Source: Lepidonotus clava (Eukaryota > Annelida > Polychaeta > Phyllodocida > Polynoidae). From it: DNA of 64,000 bases. Both the position numbers and the translations under genes were made by a program. Below, piece after piece: positions 12,641 through 23,080 of this stretch. Below the pieces are notes generated by a model, which had not been told where the DNA came from, ran no database searches, and was given only the letters and a program-made list of their open reading frames with translations. Every line of letters begins with the position of its first letter. Positions within the stretch are counted from its first letter, which is position 1. The DNA lies in the NCBI GenBank assembly GCA_936440205.1, contig OW387149.1:27481151-27545150 (forward strand), in the 5' to 3' direction.

Positions 12641-12858
12641 CTAGGCCTACCATACCATCACCTAGGCCTGTCACAAAGTGGGCTTACTATCTATCACCCA
12701 TCCCACCACCACCAGTTGGACCTACCCTGCACCAACTATCCCAGAGCTACCACCTCGGCCTACCACCTTGGCCTGAACTTCTCTAGGCCCACCACCAACT
12801 CGGAGCACCAGCACCAAAGCCTTATTCTACCCAAGCCTAGCACCACCCTGCCCCCAGC

Positions 12859-13212
12859 ATGTGGACGTGTCACACCTCCCCCTCGGGTGAAGTGAAGAAG
12901 TACGGCTCGGCCGAGGAGCTCATTTCTGACATGAAGGACATGGACAAGAAGTTCAAGAACGTGTGTCGTCAGTTGGTTCTCATGAACAACCAGATCCGGG
13001 AGGTGAAGGCGCGCTACGACCGGGCAGTCCGGGTGAACAGGAGGTCGTTCCGCTACCAGCACCGGCTCCGGATACTCGTGTTGGAAGGCGTGCGGAACAT
13101 GTTCTGGGAGTACGCGACTGACCGGGCCGATCGACTGGACGACCTGCAGGACAAGCTCATGGACCAGTTCCAAATAGACTGGGACGAAGTCAGTGACAAT
13201 GTCCCCAGTTAG
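12859..13212 (+). CDS. Unrecognised 117-aa helical protein
   Basis: I do not recognise the family. The ATG at 12859 (AGCATGTGG) has an in-frame TAG seven codons upstream, so it is the first start in this exon. Codons are markedly GC-rich and third positions are G/C, unlike the flanks, which supports real coding. The protein is almost entirely charged and helical: residues ~18-50 (EELISDMKDMDKKFKNVCRQ) look like coiled coil, followed by RYDRAVRVNRRSFRYQHRLR, a basic stretch, then VRNMFWEYATDRADRLDD and an acidic tail. There is no signal peptide or membrane helix. It sits in a gene with a CpG-rich promoter upstream, a ~1.3-kb AT-rich 3' UTR and AATAAA at 14501-14506. Its function is unknown; a cytosolic or nuclear adaptor is only a guess. 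Confidence 0.7.
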   Translation: MWTCHTSPSGEVKKYGSAEELISDMKDMDKKFKNVCRQLVLMNNQIREVKARYDRAVRVNRRSFRYQHRLRILVLEGVRNMFWEYATDRADRLDDLQDKLMDQFQIDWDEVSDNVPS

Positions 13213-14500
13213 AGACTTATTGGTGAAAATATTTTGGTGCAAAATCCCTGAAACGCTTGTAACTTGTCAAAACTGCTTGAATTTAACTTTTAATGAGGGA
13301 TATGTTTCTCATAAAAGTTATGCACTACCGTGCGGACAATGCATAAGAAATTTAGAGGTGTACCAAAATGCATCTCGGGTATAGAGAGCACCGTTTTTAT
13401 TGGCCGTTGGTTTATTCAAACTACAGACACTTTGGGGTCACACCCAATAAAGACAGACAGACTAGTAGGAGAGACTGGTCATATATTACAGGCCATATTG
13501 TTTTATAGTATGGTTTTATGATAACGGCCATATGAATTATCATGCTCACACTTGCAGAAGTCTTTTGCCTAAATTTAAAGGACGAAGTCCATGGACCAGA
13601 GACAACAGAAACATTAGTGAGCGTACGTGTATTTCACAAATAGTTGTACTCAGGGTTCAAATGTTACTTTTAAACTTGCCATTAGCGTTATGAGTATGTT
13701 CATATATATTCATTTTACTATTCCAAGATTTTAATGAACTGTGTAAAAAGAAGTCTAGATATCTCTCAAACTGACGTCTCTAAAATGCATTTCTAGTGTT
13801 CAATGATTTAGAAAATATGTAAAAAGCGCAAGTTTTATTTTTTATGACGTATTTCTTCAGGAACAATTGGCATGCATGTATATACAATCATTTTGCGTTT
13901 GTGAGCGAATAGTTGGATCTCAAGAGACAAAATTAAGAGACAATTATACAAATTATCTTTAAAATATACCAAATCAGTGTGTTACTTTCAAATTATAACC
14001 TTACTTCCCAGTACTATTTAAGCATTGGCCGCAAGCCGGTATAGTATAAATGTCATGTCCATGTTCTGTCAAAAACGAATTGAAGCACAACATTAGTAAT
14101 TGTACTGTTTTAAAAACATAAAATAGTCGATATGTGTTTTTCATGCTATAGACGATCTGTCCGCGGTGACTGTGATATGAGAAATTTCGCCTCGCCCTGC
14201 CAGTTGTATTATAATTTGATTATGTATGGCGATACAAACACAGACTATTTATGCATACTCTGTTTATACAGAAGGTAAATCAGGATTGTTAAAGATTGTC
14301 CACACAGCAAAACTCAATAAGTTATTCTCTGTGCCAAACCACGTAACACTTATCAGATTTTAAATCACGAGAGAGGGGATAAGTACTTGCTCAGTCATAG
14401 TAATTAATTACATTTGTTTTTTTATGCGAAGATCTGTTCGCATGATTGTGTATATAAAAATGTGTTTGTAAATAATGTATATTCTTAGATATGGGTGTTC

Positions 14501-14506
14501 AATAAA
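14501..14506 (+). terminator. Polyadenylation signal of the 117-aa protein gene
   Basis: AATAAA in TTCAATAAAATGATC, about 1.3 kb after the stop codon, at the end of a continuous AT-rich 3' UTR-like stretch. It faces minus-strand signals at 14520-14552. Confidence 0.55.
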
Positions 14507-14519
14507 ATGATCGGACACA

Positions 14520-14552
14520 TTTATTTTGAAGAATTTTATTGGCTGTTTTATT
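14520..14552 (-). terminator. Candidate polyadenylation signals of the receptor-like gene
   Basis: Three minus-strand AATAAA hexamers (plus-strand tttatt at 14520-14525, 14535-14540 and 14547-14552), about 1.2 kb after the stop of the receptor gene. They lie within 20-50 bases of the opposing gene's signal, so the two genes end tail-to-tail and their 3' UTRs probably touch or overlap. Confidence 0.5.
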
Positions 14553-15339
14553 TATGTACATAGGGTAGTTAAATATGGATCATCTTTTTCCTGGTACTAA
14601 ATATATATATATTTCTAAAAAAAAACAAAATGTAGCCATGTCTTCATTCAGACATTTAGTCTTCAACAAGTGATCATTGAAGTGAAAACTAATTTAAACG
14701 TAGCAAAGTTATTTGCAAATTTTCAATCCACTTTGGGTAAAAAGTACAAAAACTTTATGGCATAATCACGTGCTAAACACAAGGGTTAGTACAAATGCGT
14801 TTGTCACACCGGTGGGATTCCTGATGAAATTCAAATAGAACTTTAAATTTACATTATACATAATATGCTTTGTCATCACTCTGATATGTAGTCAAGTTTT
14901 ATGGGAAACACTTTATACAAGGTATATCTAAAATGTTTATGAGATCTAAAAAGATAAGGTACAACAGGTAACTATATAGTTGCCTCAGGAGTTCTATATC
15001 CTGTACACTGATATATTGTATTTCTAAAGCTAAACGATGGCTGCGTATATATCATAAGCATTCATGAATATGTAGGCTTCACAATGAAAAAGGTTAGCAC
15101 ATAGGGCGTTGGCAGTTAATGGTATCTGATACATATAAAATCGAGCTTTATCTATTAGGGGAATCCTTTGCAAGCTTCAAGCTTCCTGCGTACAAAATAT
15201 AGCCATGTACATTTATGATAAGTAATTTAGAAAAGTATATCTCAGTGAGGCCTCACTGGAATATCCAGTCGGGTCTGTATAGGTTCTGGGGTTAGTGCTA
15301 GATGGGTAAAATCTAAGAATCGAACGATCAGGGTTTGTT

Positions 15340-15810
15340 CTCTGTAACAGAATGAAAGTCAAAATAGTTCATCTTGTACTTGAATAAGTATTCCTTTACG
15401 TGAAGATTTTCCTCAGTTCGTGTCAGTACTTTTTAAATAGCACCAACTATTATCTGTTTTAGGAAATTGTTTAAAAATGTCATGTTATACTTGAATAGAA
15501 GTGGTATTCCCTCAGATGTAGATTTTGCTCATCAGTTCCTGTTAAGGTGTAGCGCCACCTATCATTGCTTTTAGCAAACTGGTCAAAACAGTTCATATTG
15601 CACTTGAAACAGTATTGGCATTCCTTTAGATTTAGATTTTCCTTAGTCTGTGTTAAAGTGTTAAACTAGCACCACTTTTCATCGCTTTTCACAAACTCGC
15701 CAAAACAGTTCATATACTTGTATAAGTAATAGTATTCCTTTATATGTAGATTTCCCTCAGTTGAAGTTAAGTGTCTAACGCCATCTTTTATCGCTTTTAG
15801 CAAACTGGTA
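15340..15810 (-). repeat. ~115-bp tandem repeat spanning the stop-codon end of the receptor gene
   Basis: Four to five increasingly diverged units, seen as repeated CGCTTTTAGCAAACTGG / AAAACAGTTCAT phrases at about 15,791 (the true coding end), 15,680, 15,563, 15,449 and 15,345. The unit covers the last ~10 codons of the coding sequence plus 3' UTR. The first extra copy would still translate to a similar tail (FVKSDEKWC versus FAKSDKRWR). Confidence 0.7.
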
Positions 15811-16813
15811 TTCACCAGTTGTGTCTTCGCCATCTTGGATGCAGCAGCAGCAGAAGACGCGACATGCCGCATTCCGGATGTCGGTGACCAGAACCATCCA
15901 CAGTAGTGCCTGGATCCACTCAAAGCTGATGAAGACCCACATTGCAGTCTCTGCAGAGGACTCAAACTCTTCTCCATGGTCAATTCCCTGGAAGAGGATC
16001 ACCAAGGACGGGAGGAGGAGAACGAAGTAGACAAAGGTCACCAGAGAGACGGGGATGACTGCGCGACACACGCTCTCCCGGGTATCTTCGCACTCAAAGT
16101 CGAACTCATCAAGGTGGTTGACACAGCAATGGCGGCGGTGGCACAGGATGGCCATCAACACAAACATGCCTGCCACCAAGAGGATGATGGGCAGGGCATA
16201 GTAGAGGGACACAATGAACTTAACCCTGCTGGCCATGAACTCAAAGCCCAGTCGAACAATGCAGTACTCGTAATCCTCATCCTGGGTCAGCGCGCGCTGC
16301 AGAATCGCACCCCTGAAGGGTACAAAGGAACATGCAGCAAGAATTATAGCCAGGACCCAAGGTACAAAGATCATGGTCAGGATGGCACATGCCCCCATCT
16401 TTCGGATATAAACAATCGGATCATACACATAAACAATCCGGTCCAAAAGCACCATGAGTAGCGACACGGGCACCATGAAGTGTATCACCCAGACCAAGAA
16501 GGCGTAAATGAAGCAGAATCCTTCGGGCAGCGTGTTCATGGCCAAGTCTTGGTGGATGATGGCTGGTGTTACGAGGCAGCAGGCGAGCAGGCAGGTGAAG
16601 ACTGCGTTGGCCACGAGCCACAGGTAGGAGGTGTAGCGGAGTTCCTTGCGAGTCCAGATGAGGAGGAGGAGGACCAGGGAGGACAGGATGCCCCACGTGT
16701 CCATCAGGGCAACCAACCACACACTGGGTTTACCACCAGGGGGAGCCACGGTGGTGGTGGTCGTCATGGCAACCTCTGGGGTCATGGTGATGTTTGTAGC
16801 AGCCATGGTCAGT
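15775..16813 (-). CDS. Seven-transmembrane receptor-like protein (class A-like)
   Basis: Probable plasma-membrane G-protein-coupled receptor with unknown ligand. The coding sequence runs from ATG at 16806 to the stop at 15775 (343 aa, one exon); an acceptor (CTATTTTCAG, exon edge 16813) seven bases upstream implies a 5' UTR exon. A short Thr-rich N-terminus carries an NIT glycosylation site (residue 5). Hydrophobic segments lie at about 28-51, 60-84, 97-120, 138-162, 196-222, 247-270 and 287-308. Cys98 and Cys182 could form the usual loop disulfide. DRI (122-124) stands where class A has DRY; the NPxxY motif of helix 7 is absent (VTDIRNA instead). Cys315-322 is a palmitoylation-like cluster. 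With those departures it may be a lineage-specific receptor; subfamily not recognised. Confidence 0.8.
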
Positions 16814-17930
16814 CTGAAAATAGGAAGAAGTTGTTATTATATGTGTATTGACAATTTGTATGAATGCTGAAAAAGAGGTATGGAAGCAGCAGCACACCCA
16901 GCCCTGAGATCTAAGGGGTTGCCATACACATTTTCACTCCATTGCAATTTCCTCACTTCAACACTTTTAAAAATCATATTGATCTTTCTTAAAGATTGTA
17001 TCCTTTACGCCCATATAAACAGGTGATAAGGATGTTACCCTAGGCTGTGGTAGTAGTACTAGTATCACACCCTTCAATAAGCAATTGGTCACTGGGTATT
17101 GTCAACATTCATGAAGTAAAAGGTGACTGGCAATTCGAGTTGTCAGTTGTAAATTGTCAGTACGCTCAAATAATTATGACATAGTTAAAAAAATAAAACT
17201 GAAATGATGGAATTTACTACAACATTCACAAATAAAGAGAAACTCACATGACGCGAGGCAAGGGCATGTCATATATAGAACTTTTCATGCATAACACAAC
17301 CAAATACCCATCTTTGTAAACCGAGCATGGTCAAAATATCTTAATTAATATTGACAATATCAAAGGCAATAAACTTTTTCTTTAAAAACTTGTTAAAAAG
17401 TTTTTACAGTGCTGCACACCAGCCAAGGTGTATCGCAACAGTCCTGTTATGCAACCATACTCTTTTGGTTTATCTGTCTTTTACTAAAATGTCATGTAAC
17501 TGTAATGAATCCGTGAAGTGATTCATGTATTGACATAAGTTTTTCAGAAAAAAGAGTAATGCATGGTTAGAGAAAATAGCAATGAGTTTAATTTCTTTTC
17601 ATAGAGTAAATAACATGTTTTGTCATGTCGACACGAGAGTTTAGGTATAATTGGTCCATTCCCCTTCTCACATGAGGACGTACGCATATATATGCCTTCC
17701 TCTCTGCCAGTATGGGTTAGTATGTATCTGCCTGCTCAGCATGGCAGATACACCCTCAATATTTTCATTGCACCACCCTCTCCCCTTCATCTTTACTCTC
17801 TACCCCACCCCGATCAGTCCACCCTTCCTGGGACACAAGTGGGCATGCAGGTGAAAAGGACAAACCTCTAAAAGCTGTGAAGTGCCTCCATACCCTTCGT
17901 TTGTACTTTTCGTCACATAACCATTACGTT
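16814..17930. other. Non-coding DNA upstream of the receptor exon
   Basis: AT-rich, no supported coding exon; most likely intron of the minus-strand receptor gene, whose 5' exon is not identified. The open frames at 17,620-17,871 have no recognisable similarity. Confidence 0.4.
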
Positions 17931-17939
17931 ATTTATCTG

Positions 17940-18119
17940 AGAGCTTAAGACCTAACCAAAACAGAATTCTAATGAGGTAACGTCAAGACCAAATCCACAC
18001 AAAATGTCATCATGACATTCTGATAAGGTGAGGTCCAGCCCTTACTTAAACAGAACATTATTGTGACGTCCTCACCAGGGGAGGTCCCAACCTCAATCAA
18101 ACTGTTAACAGAATGTTAT
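17940..18119 (-). mobile_element. MITE-like repeat, part 1 (split by LTR)
   Basis: Phrases such as AACATTATTGTGAC, ATTCTGATAAGGTGAGGTC and CCTCACCA are shared with 19,361-19,900 and, in the opposite orientation, with the copies at 22,750, 45,140 and 53,303. The sequence stops at TTAT directly before the LTR start, and resumes after the LTR with the same TTAT, so the LTR landed in this repeat. Confidence 0.5.
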
Positions 18120-19360
18120 TGTGATGAATTGTCCATTCATCTGTTTTAGAGGTACAAACTAGAATAAATTATGTGAAATAACCGAATAATGGTGTAACTA
18201 ATGTCAAACGATAGTAAAGATGTAAGGTACAAAATAAGTACGAAAGTAGATTGAGTCTTGCATGAAAGTACGAAACCATGTTGTAGCTGGATGTGATGTC
18301 AGAATAGTCACTTGATTGAAGTGACCAATCAGAATTGAGTAATAGAGTATAAAAAGGGGCGTGAAGGCCCAAAATAAACAGTTCCTTCTTGGTACTCACT
18401 GTGCTCACAAGTCTCTTCTTTGAGAAACCTAGCCTTCGAATTGGCCTAAGCCGAAGATATGCCTTATTAGAAGTAAATGAGCCAGCCGAACTCAAGTAAA
18501 TGACATAATTATGTCATACCTAAATTCAGGCATGGCATATCCTCCCACTGACAATCACAAGTATTTACCAAATCTATCATATCAAATATTTCAATATCAT
18601 AATTTCCTAAATGATAATCAATATATATATATATTAAATATGTATAAGAGTTTATGGTAATCAATCATACAGAATGTTTGTTAGCACTCCCCCTCCCCCT
18701 AGTGGTCAACTGGCCTAATTAATGTAATTGGGTCAGAGGCCAAAGGTGAGGTGGGGAAGTGCACCCCTGCTGTGAGGGACACTCTGGGTCCAGCAACTGA
18801 ACAGACAACATGTAAAGATAAACAACAACAGGCCTTTAGGCCTACACTCCTGAGTCTGTAGAGAAAATATTATATTTAACATCAACTACATCTCCTGCCT
18901 TCAAGTCTTCACTTCATTTTATACCACACACAAAACCCCTTGTTCACAAGTTATCATTAAAATTGGGTAGTGGTCCGGAAACCCGAAGATGGTACGAAAG
19001 CCCGAATCAGCCAGAGGCCGGCCTGAGACCGAAAGACCGGCCAGGTACGAATGCCCGAAATAGTGAGCAGCCGGCCTGTCACCGCTGGGATGAAGGTGCA
19101 ACCCGCTTGGCCAGACGCTATCAACCTCAAGGCAAGCAACAACCTGACCCCGTGGAAGACCCTCCTACCTCCTACCTCAAGCCCCGAGAACCTCTGATTC
19201 CCAGACCGTTCTGCTTGTTCACCCTTCTGTGCGAGGTACGACTCTTAATCTTACACCTCGGTTTCTTGCTCAGACTCTCCGGTCGGCATGGGACCAAAAC
19301 AACCCCAATGTCCCTTCGTCATAGAGATCGGAAACCCTGACTCACCGAGGAACGTTCCAT
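18120..19360 (+). mobile_element. Solo LTR (fossil LTR retroelement) carrying a nested repeat
   Basis: Starts TGTGATGAATT and ends GAACGTTCCA, flanked by a 4-bp duplication TTAT (18116-18119 and 19361-19364). Inside are a TATA box (GAGTATAAAAAGG, ~18,350) and AATAAAC about 25 bases later, the usual LTR promoter/polyadenylation layout. It is homologous over its length to the solo LTR at 51,160-52,095 but longer, because a ~400-bp repeat (18,511-18,911) sits inside it. No internal (gag-pol) region is present. Family: LTR retrotransposon, superfamily not determined. Confidence 0.75.
18511..18911 (+). repeat. ~400-bp repeat nested in the LTR
   Basis: Absent from the related LTR at 51 kb, and found alone, diverged and inverted, at about 60,168-60,535. 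Conserved landmarks are GGCATATCCTCCC at the left, GTCCAGCAACTG in the middle, TTTAGGCCTACACTCC and CTTCAAGTCTTCA at the right. Confidence 0.65.
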
Positions 19361-19590
19361 TATGTTGACATTCTGATTAGGTCAGGCCCCGAGAACCTCT
19401 GATTCCCAAACCGTTCTGCTTGTTCACCCTTCTGTGCGAGGTACGACTCTTAATCTTACACCTCGGTTTCTTGCTCAGACTCTCCGGTCGGCATGGGACC
19501 AAAACAACCCCAATGTCCCTTCGTCATAGAGATCGGAAACCCTGACTCACCGAGGAACGTTCCATTATGTTGACATTCTGATTAGGTCAG
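19181..19590 (+). repeat. 205-bp tandem doublet of the LTR 3' end
   Basis: GCCCCGAGAACCTCTGATTC starts at 19181 and again at 19386, with the intervening ~205 bases nearly identical. The unit takes in the LTR's last ~180 bases and ~20 bases of flank, so it arose after insertion. Confidence 0.85.
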
Positions 19591-19905
19591 GCCTGAACCT
19601 CACCAAAACAGAACATCACTGTGACTATCTTACTAGGCCTGGTGCCAACCTATCCTAAACAATGTTATTGTGACATAGGCCTAATGATTATTTAGGTGAG
19701 GTCTCACCTACACCTAAACACAACATTATTGTGATATTCATATTGGGTGATGTCACAATGATTAACCTTATAATAACATTATAAGAACATTACCAGAACA
19801 TCACAATGTAACATTGCAACAGTTGGTTGCAGTGATGTTATTGGGAGTCATCAAAATAACGTCACACTGCAACATTACAATATGACGTAACAGCAATCAA
19901 TCCAG
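19361..19905 (-). mobile_element. MITE-like repeat, part 2 (split by LTR)
   Basis: Continues the element interrupted by the LTR. AACCTCACCAAAACAGAAC and GTTATTGGGAGTCATCAAAA are reverse complements of phrases in the plus-oriented copy at 22,750-23,080. The LTR end doublet lies inside its left part. Confidence 0.5.
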
Positions 19906-20177
19906 AATGTTGCTAAGACGTTATTCAAACGCCATATACCCTTGACTTGGAATGATCTTTCGACACTGCATAATATGTGGTCACTTGAGTATTTTAAATG
20001 ATGTTTTATTTCATTTTTACCTATATGAATGGCAATTGTGATGAACCATTTACCTGGTAAATAGAATGTTAAAAGGGATGAAGTCGTGAAATGGTCTAAT
20101 AGGGCTAGATCAGGTAAAATGTTTTGAATTGTCTTTGCCTTTCATACAGAAATAACTGTATAATTACATGTATATTT

Positions 20178-20179
20178 TG

Positions 20180-20244
<65 letters not shown>

Positions 20245-20246
20245 CC
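20178..20246. repeat. (TA)n(TG)n microsatellite, unit A
   Basis: ATATAT tract passing into GTGTGT. The copy at 22,092-22,167 differs in repeat number, the main difference between the two duplicated units. Confidence 0.9.
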
Positions 20247-22090
20247 AAAGTTTAACTTGAAAGTGTTTGGTCCCAGTGACAGTCGTATTATTGGGCTTAT
20301 TCTAAGTTTTTAAAGCGGTTCAGATGTTTGAAGTGACCAATCAGAATTGAGTAATAGAGTATAAAAAGGGGCGTGAAGGCCCAAAATAAACAGTTCCTTC
20401 TTGGTACTCACTGTGCTCACAAGTCTCTTCTTTGAGAAACCTAGCCTTCGAATTGGCCTAAGCCGAAGATATGCCTTATTAGAAGTAAATGAGCCAGCCG
20501 AACTCAAGTAAATGACATAATTATGTCATACCTAAATTCAGGCATGGCATATCCTCCCACTGACAATCACAAGTATTTACCAAATCTATCATATCAAATA
20601 TTTCAATATCATAATTTCCTAAATGATAATCAATATATATATATATTAAATATGTATAAGAGTTTATGGTAATCAATCATACAGAATGTTTGTTAGCACT
20701 CCCCCTCCCCCTAGTGGTCAACTGGCCTAATTAATGTAATTGGGTCAGAGGCCAAAGGTGAGGTGGGGAAGTGCACCCCTGCTGTGAGGGACACTCTGGG
20801 TCCAGCAACTGAACAGACAACATGTAAAGATAAACAACAACAGGCCTTTAGGCCTACACTCCTGAGTCTGTAGAGAAAATATTATATTTAACATCAACTA
20901 CATCTCCTGCCTTCAAGTCTTCACTTCATTTTATACCACACACAAAACCCCTTGTTCACAAGTTATCATTAAAATTGGGTAGTGGTCCGGAAACCCGAAG
21001 ATGGTACGAAAGCCCGAATCAGCCAGAGGCCGGCCTGAGACCGAAAGACCGGCCAGGTACGAATGCCCGAAATAGTGAGCAGCCGGCCTGTCACCGCTGG
21101 GATGAAGGTGCAACCCGCTTGGCCAGACGCTATCAACCTCAAGGCAAGCAACAACCTGACCCCGTGGAAGACCCTCCTACCTCCTACCTCAAGCCCCGAG
21201 AACCTCTGATTCCCAGACCGTTCTGCTTGTTCACCCTTCTGTGCGAGGTACGACTCTTAATCTTACACCTCGGTTTCTTGCTCAGACTCTCCGGTCGGCA
21301 TGGGACCAAAACAACCCCAATGTCCCTTCGTCATAGAGATCGGAAACCCTGACTCACCGAGGAACGTTCCATTATGTTGACATTCTGATTAGGTCAGGCC
21401 CCGAGAACCTCTGATTCCCAAACCGTTCTGCTTGTTCACCCTTCTGTGCGAGGTACGACTCTTAATCTTACACCTCGGTTTCTTGCTCAGACTCTCCGGT
21501 CGGCATGGGACCAAAACAACCCCAATGTCCCTTCGTCATAGAGATCGGAAACCCTGACTCACCGAGGAACGTTCCATTATGTTGACATTCTGATTAGGTC
21601 AGGCCTGAACCTCACCAAAACAGAACATCACTGTGACTATCTTACTAGGCCTGGTGCCAACCTATCCTAAACAATGTTATTGTGACATAGGCCTAATGAT
21701 TATTTAGGTGAGGTCTCACCTACACCTAAACACAACATTATTGTGATATTATTGGGAGTCATCAAAATAACGTCACACTGCAACATTACAATATGACGTA
21801 ACAGCAATCAATCCAGAATGTTGCTAAGACGTTATTCAAACGCCATATACCCTTGACTTGGAATGATCTTTCGACACTGCATAATATGTGGTCACTTGAG
21901 TATTTTAAATGATGTTTTATTTCATTTTTACCTATATGAATGGCAATTGTGATGAACCATTTACCTGGTAAATAGAATGTTAAAAGGGATGAAGTCGTGA
22001 AATGGTCTAATAGGGCTAGATCAGGTAAAATGTTTTGAATTGTCTTTGCCTTTCATACAGAAATAACTGTATAATTACATGTATATTTTG

Positions 22091-22091
<1 letters not shown>

Positions 22092-22167
<76 letters not shown>
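22092..22167. repeat. (TA)n(TG)n microsatellite, unit B
   Basis: Same tract as at 20,178-20,246, slightly longer. Confidence 0.9.
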
Positions 22168-22169
<2 letters not shown>

Positions 22170-22254
22170 CCAAAGTTTAACTTGAAAGTGTTTGGTCCCA
22201 GTGACAGTCGTATTATTGGGCTTATTCTAAGTTTTTAAAGCGGTTCAGATGTTT

Positions 22255-22640
22255 TTCCCTGTCCTACAGTAGACGGGTTTAGACCTGTACCCGTTGGTAA
22301 CCGTGCTATGATACTAACCCTGGATACTAACCAGATCTACAACTTATCGTTTGAGGTCGGGCGCCCAGCTGTGTCTATCAGTAAAGTATAACAGGCCCCC
22401 AAATAATCTCCACCCACATTCTTTGTACATGCTCCCCGCGGTTACTGGGTTTGAGCCACTGAGCTGCTCACTGGGACTCTGCTTGGTGAGTGTGTCGCTG
22501 ACGTCCTGCTGGTTCCCGAGGCAACAACATGTACTGGGTGTGTGCTATACTGAATTCCGCTGGAATCAGCGACGGTGACGGGGAGAGGTCAGGAATTCCC
22601 TCACGTTCACCTTAGCCCACCTCCACCCTAACCCAACGGC
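22255..22640. other. GC-richer unique block with CRE and donor-like site
   Basis: Stands out from AT-rich surroundings. Contains TGACGTCC (CRE-like, about 22,499) and a good plus-strand donor (CTTG|GTGAGTGT at about 22,484). No coding sequence is recognised. It might be a promoter or non-coding exon; weakly supported. Confidence 0.3.
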
Positions 22641-22749
22641 CCCTTACAGCCACTGTGCTATGGGGAACCAAGTATACACTTTCATTTTATTCTATAGGAG
22701 GATTGAAATCCCTATACCTTCACCATTGTTCTGCCCTCTCAGATACCAT

Positions 22750-23080
22750 CCCAGCCAAGCATATGACGTTATTATAATGTTGCTGCAATGTTCTGTTTGG
22801 TTCTGTATTGGTTCTTGTTACGTTATTTTGATGGCTCCCAATAACATAGCTGCAACGTACTGCTGTGATGTTGCACAGCGATGTTATTATAATGTTCTGG
22901 TTACATAATTCAATGTTAACAGCATGTTCTTATAACGTTCTGTTTTGGTTTCATCCTAACCTCACAAAAAATAATGTTTTAATAGCATTCTGATTTGGTG
23001 AGGATTCAATCTAACCATAAATAATGTAATTATTATGTGCCATCTTAGTAAGTACCAGACTGACTAAAAAAAAGGACAGT
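22750..23080 (+). mobile_element. MITE copy (CCCAGCC ends), truncated at right
   Basis: Starts CCCAGCCAAGCATATGACG and shares the body of the 53,303-53,662 copy (TTGGTTCTTGTTACGTT, ATCTTAGTAAGTA, GACTAAAAAA) but lacks the right terminal GGCTGGG. Internal phrase ATGTTATTATAATGTTCTGG recurs. Confidence 0.65.

Larger units (their letters stand above)
18318..22254 (+). repeat. 2.0-kb tandem duplication (LTR part, MITE part, microsatellite)
   Basis: From 18318 to 20329 (unit A) and from 20330 to about 22254 (unit B) the sequence repeats at an offset of 2,012 bases and looks identical over most of its length, including the nested 205-bp doublet. Unit B lacks about 100 bases relative to unit A near 21,747, between two short GTGATATT/GTGATGTTATT matches. 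The breakpoint shows TTG microhomology. Both units end with TA/TG microsatellites (about 20,178-20,246 and 22,092-22,167). Confidence 0.9.

Noticed and set aside
12375-12644. Plus-strand frame of repeated CTTWVYPAPPG-like peptide
   Set aside because: Translation of the 20-bp minisatellite; 20 is not a multiple of three and no coding signal accompanies it.
12760-13242. 160-codon minus-strand frame opposite the 117-aa gene
   Set aside because: Shadow of the GC-rich plus-strand coding sequence.
15976-16461. 161-codon plus-strand frame opposite the receptor gene
   Set aside because: Shadow of the minus-strand seven-helix coding sequence.
18963-21352. Identical 125-codon frames in the duplicated LTR
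   Set aside because: Lie wholly inside an LTR and its tandem copy; LTRs of this kind are non-coding and no protein family is recognised.
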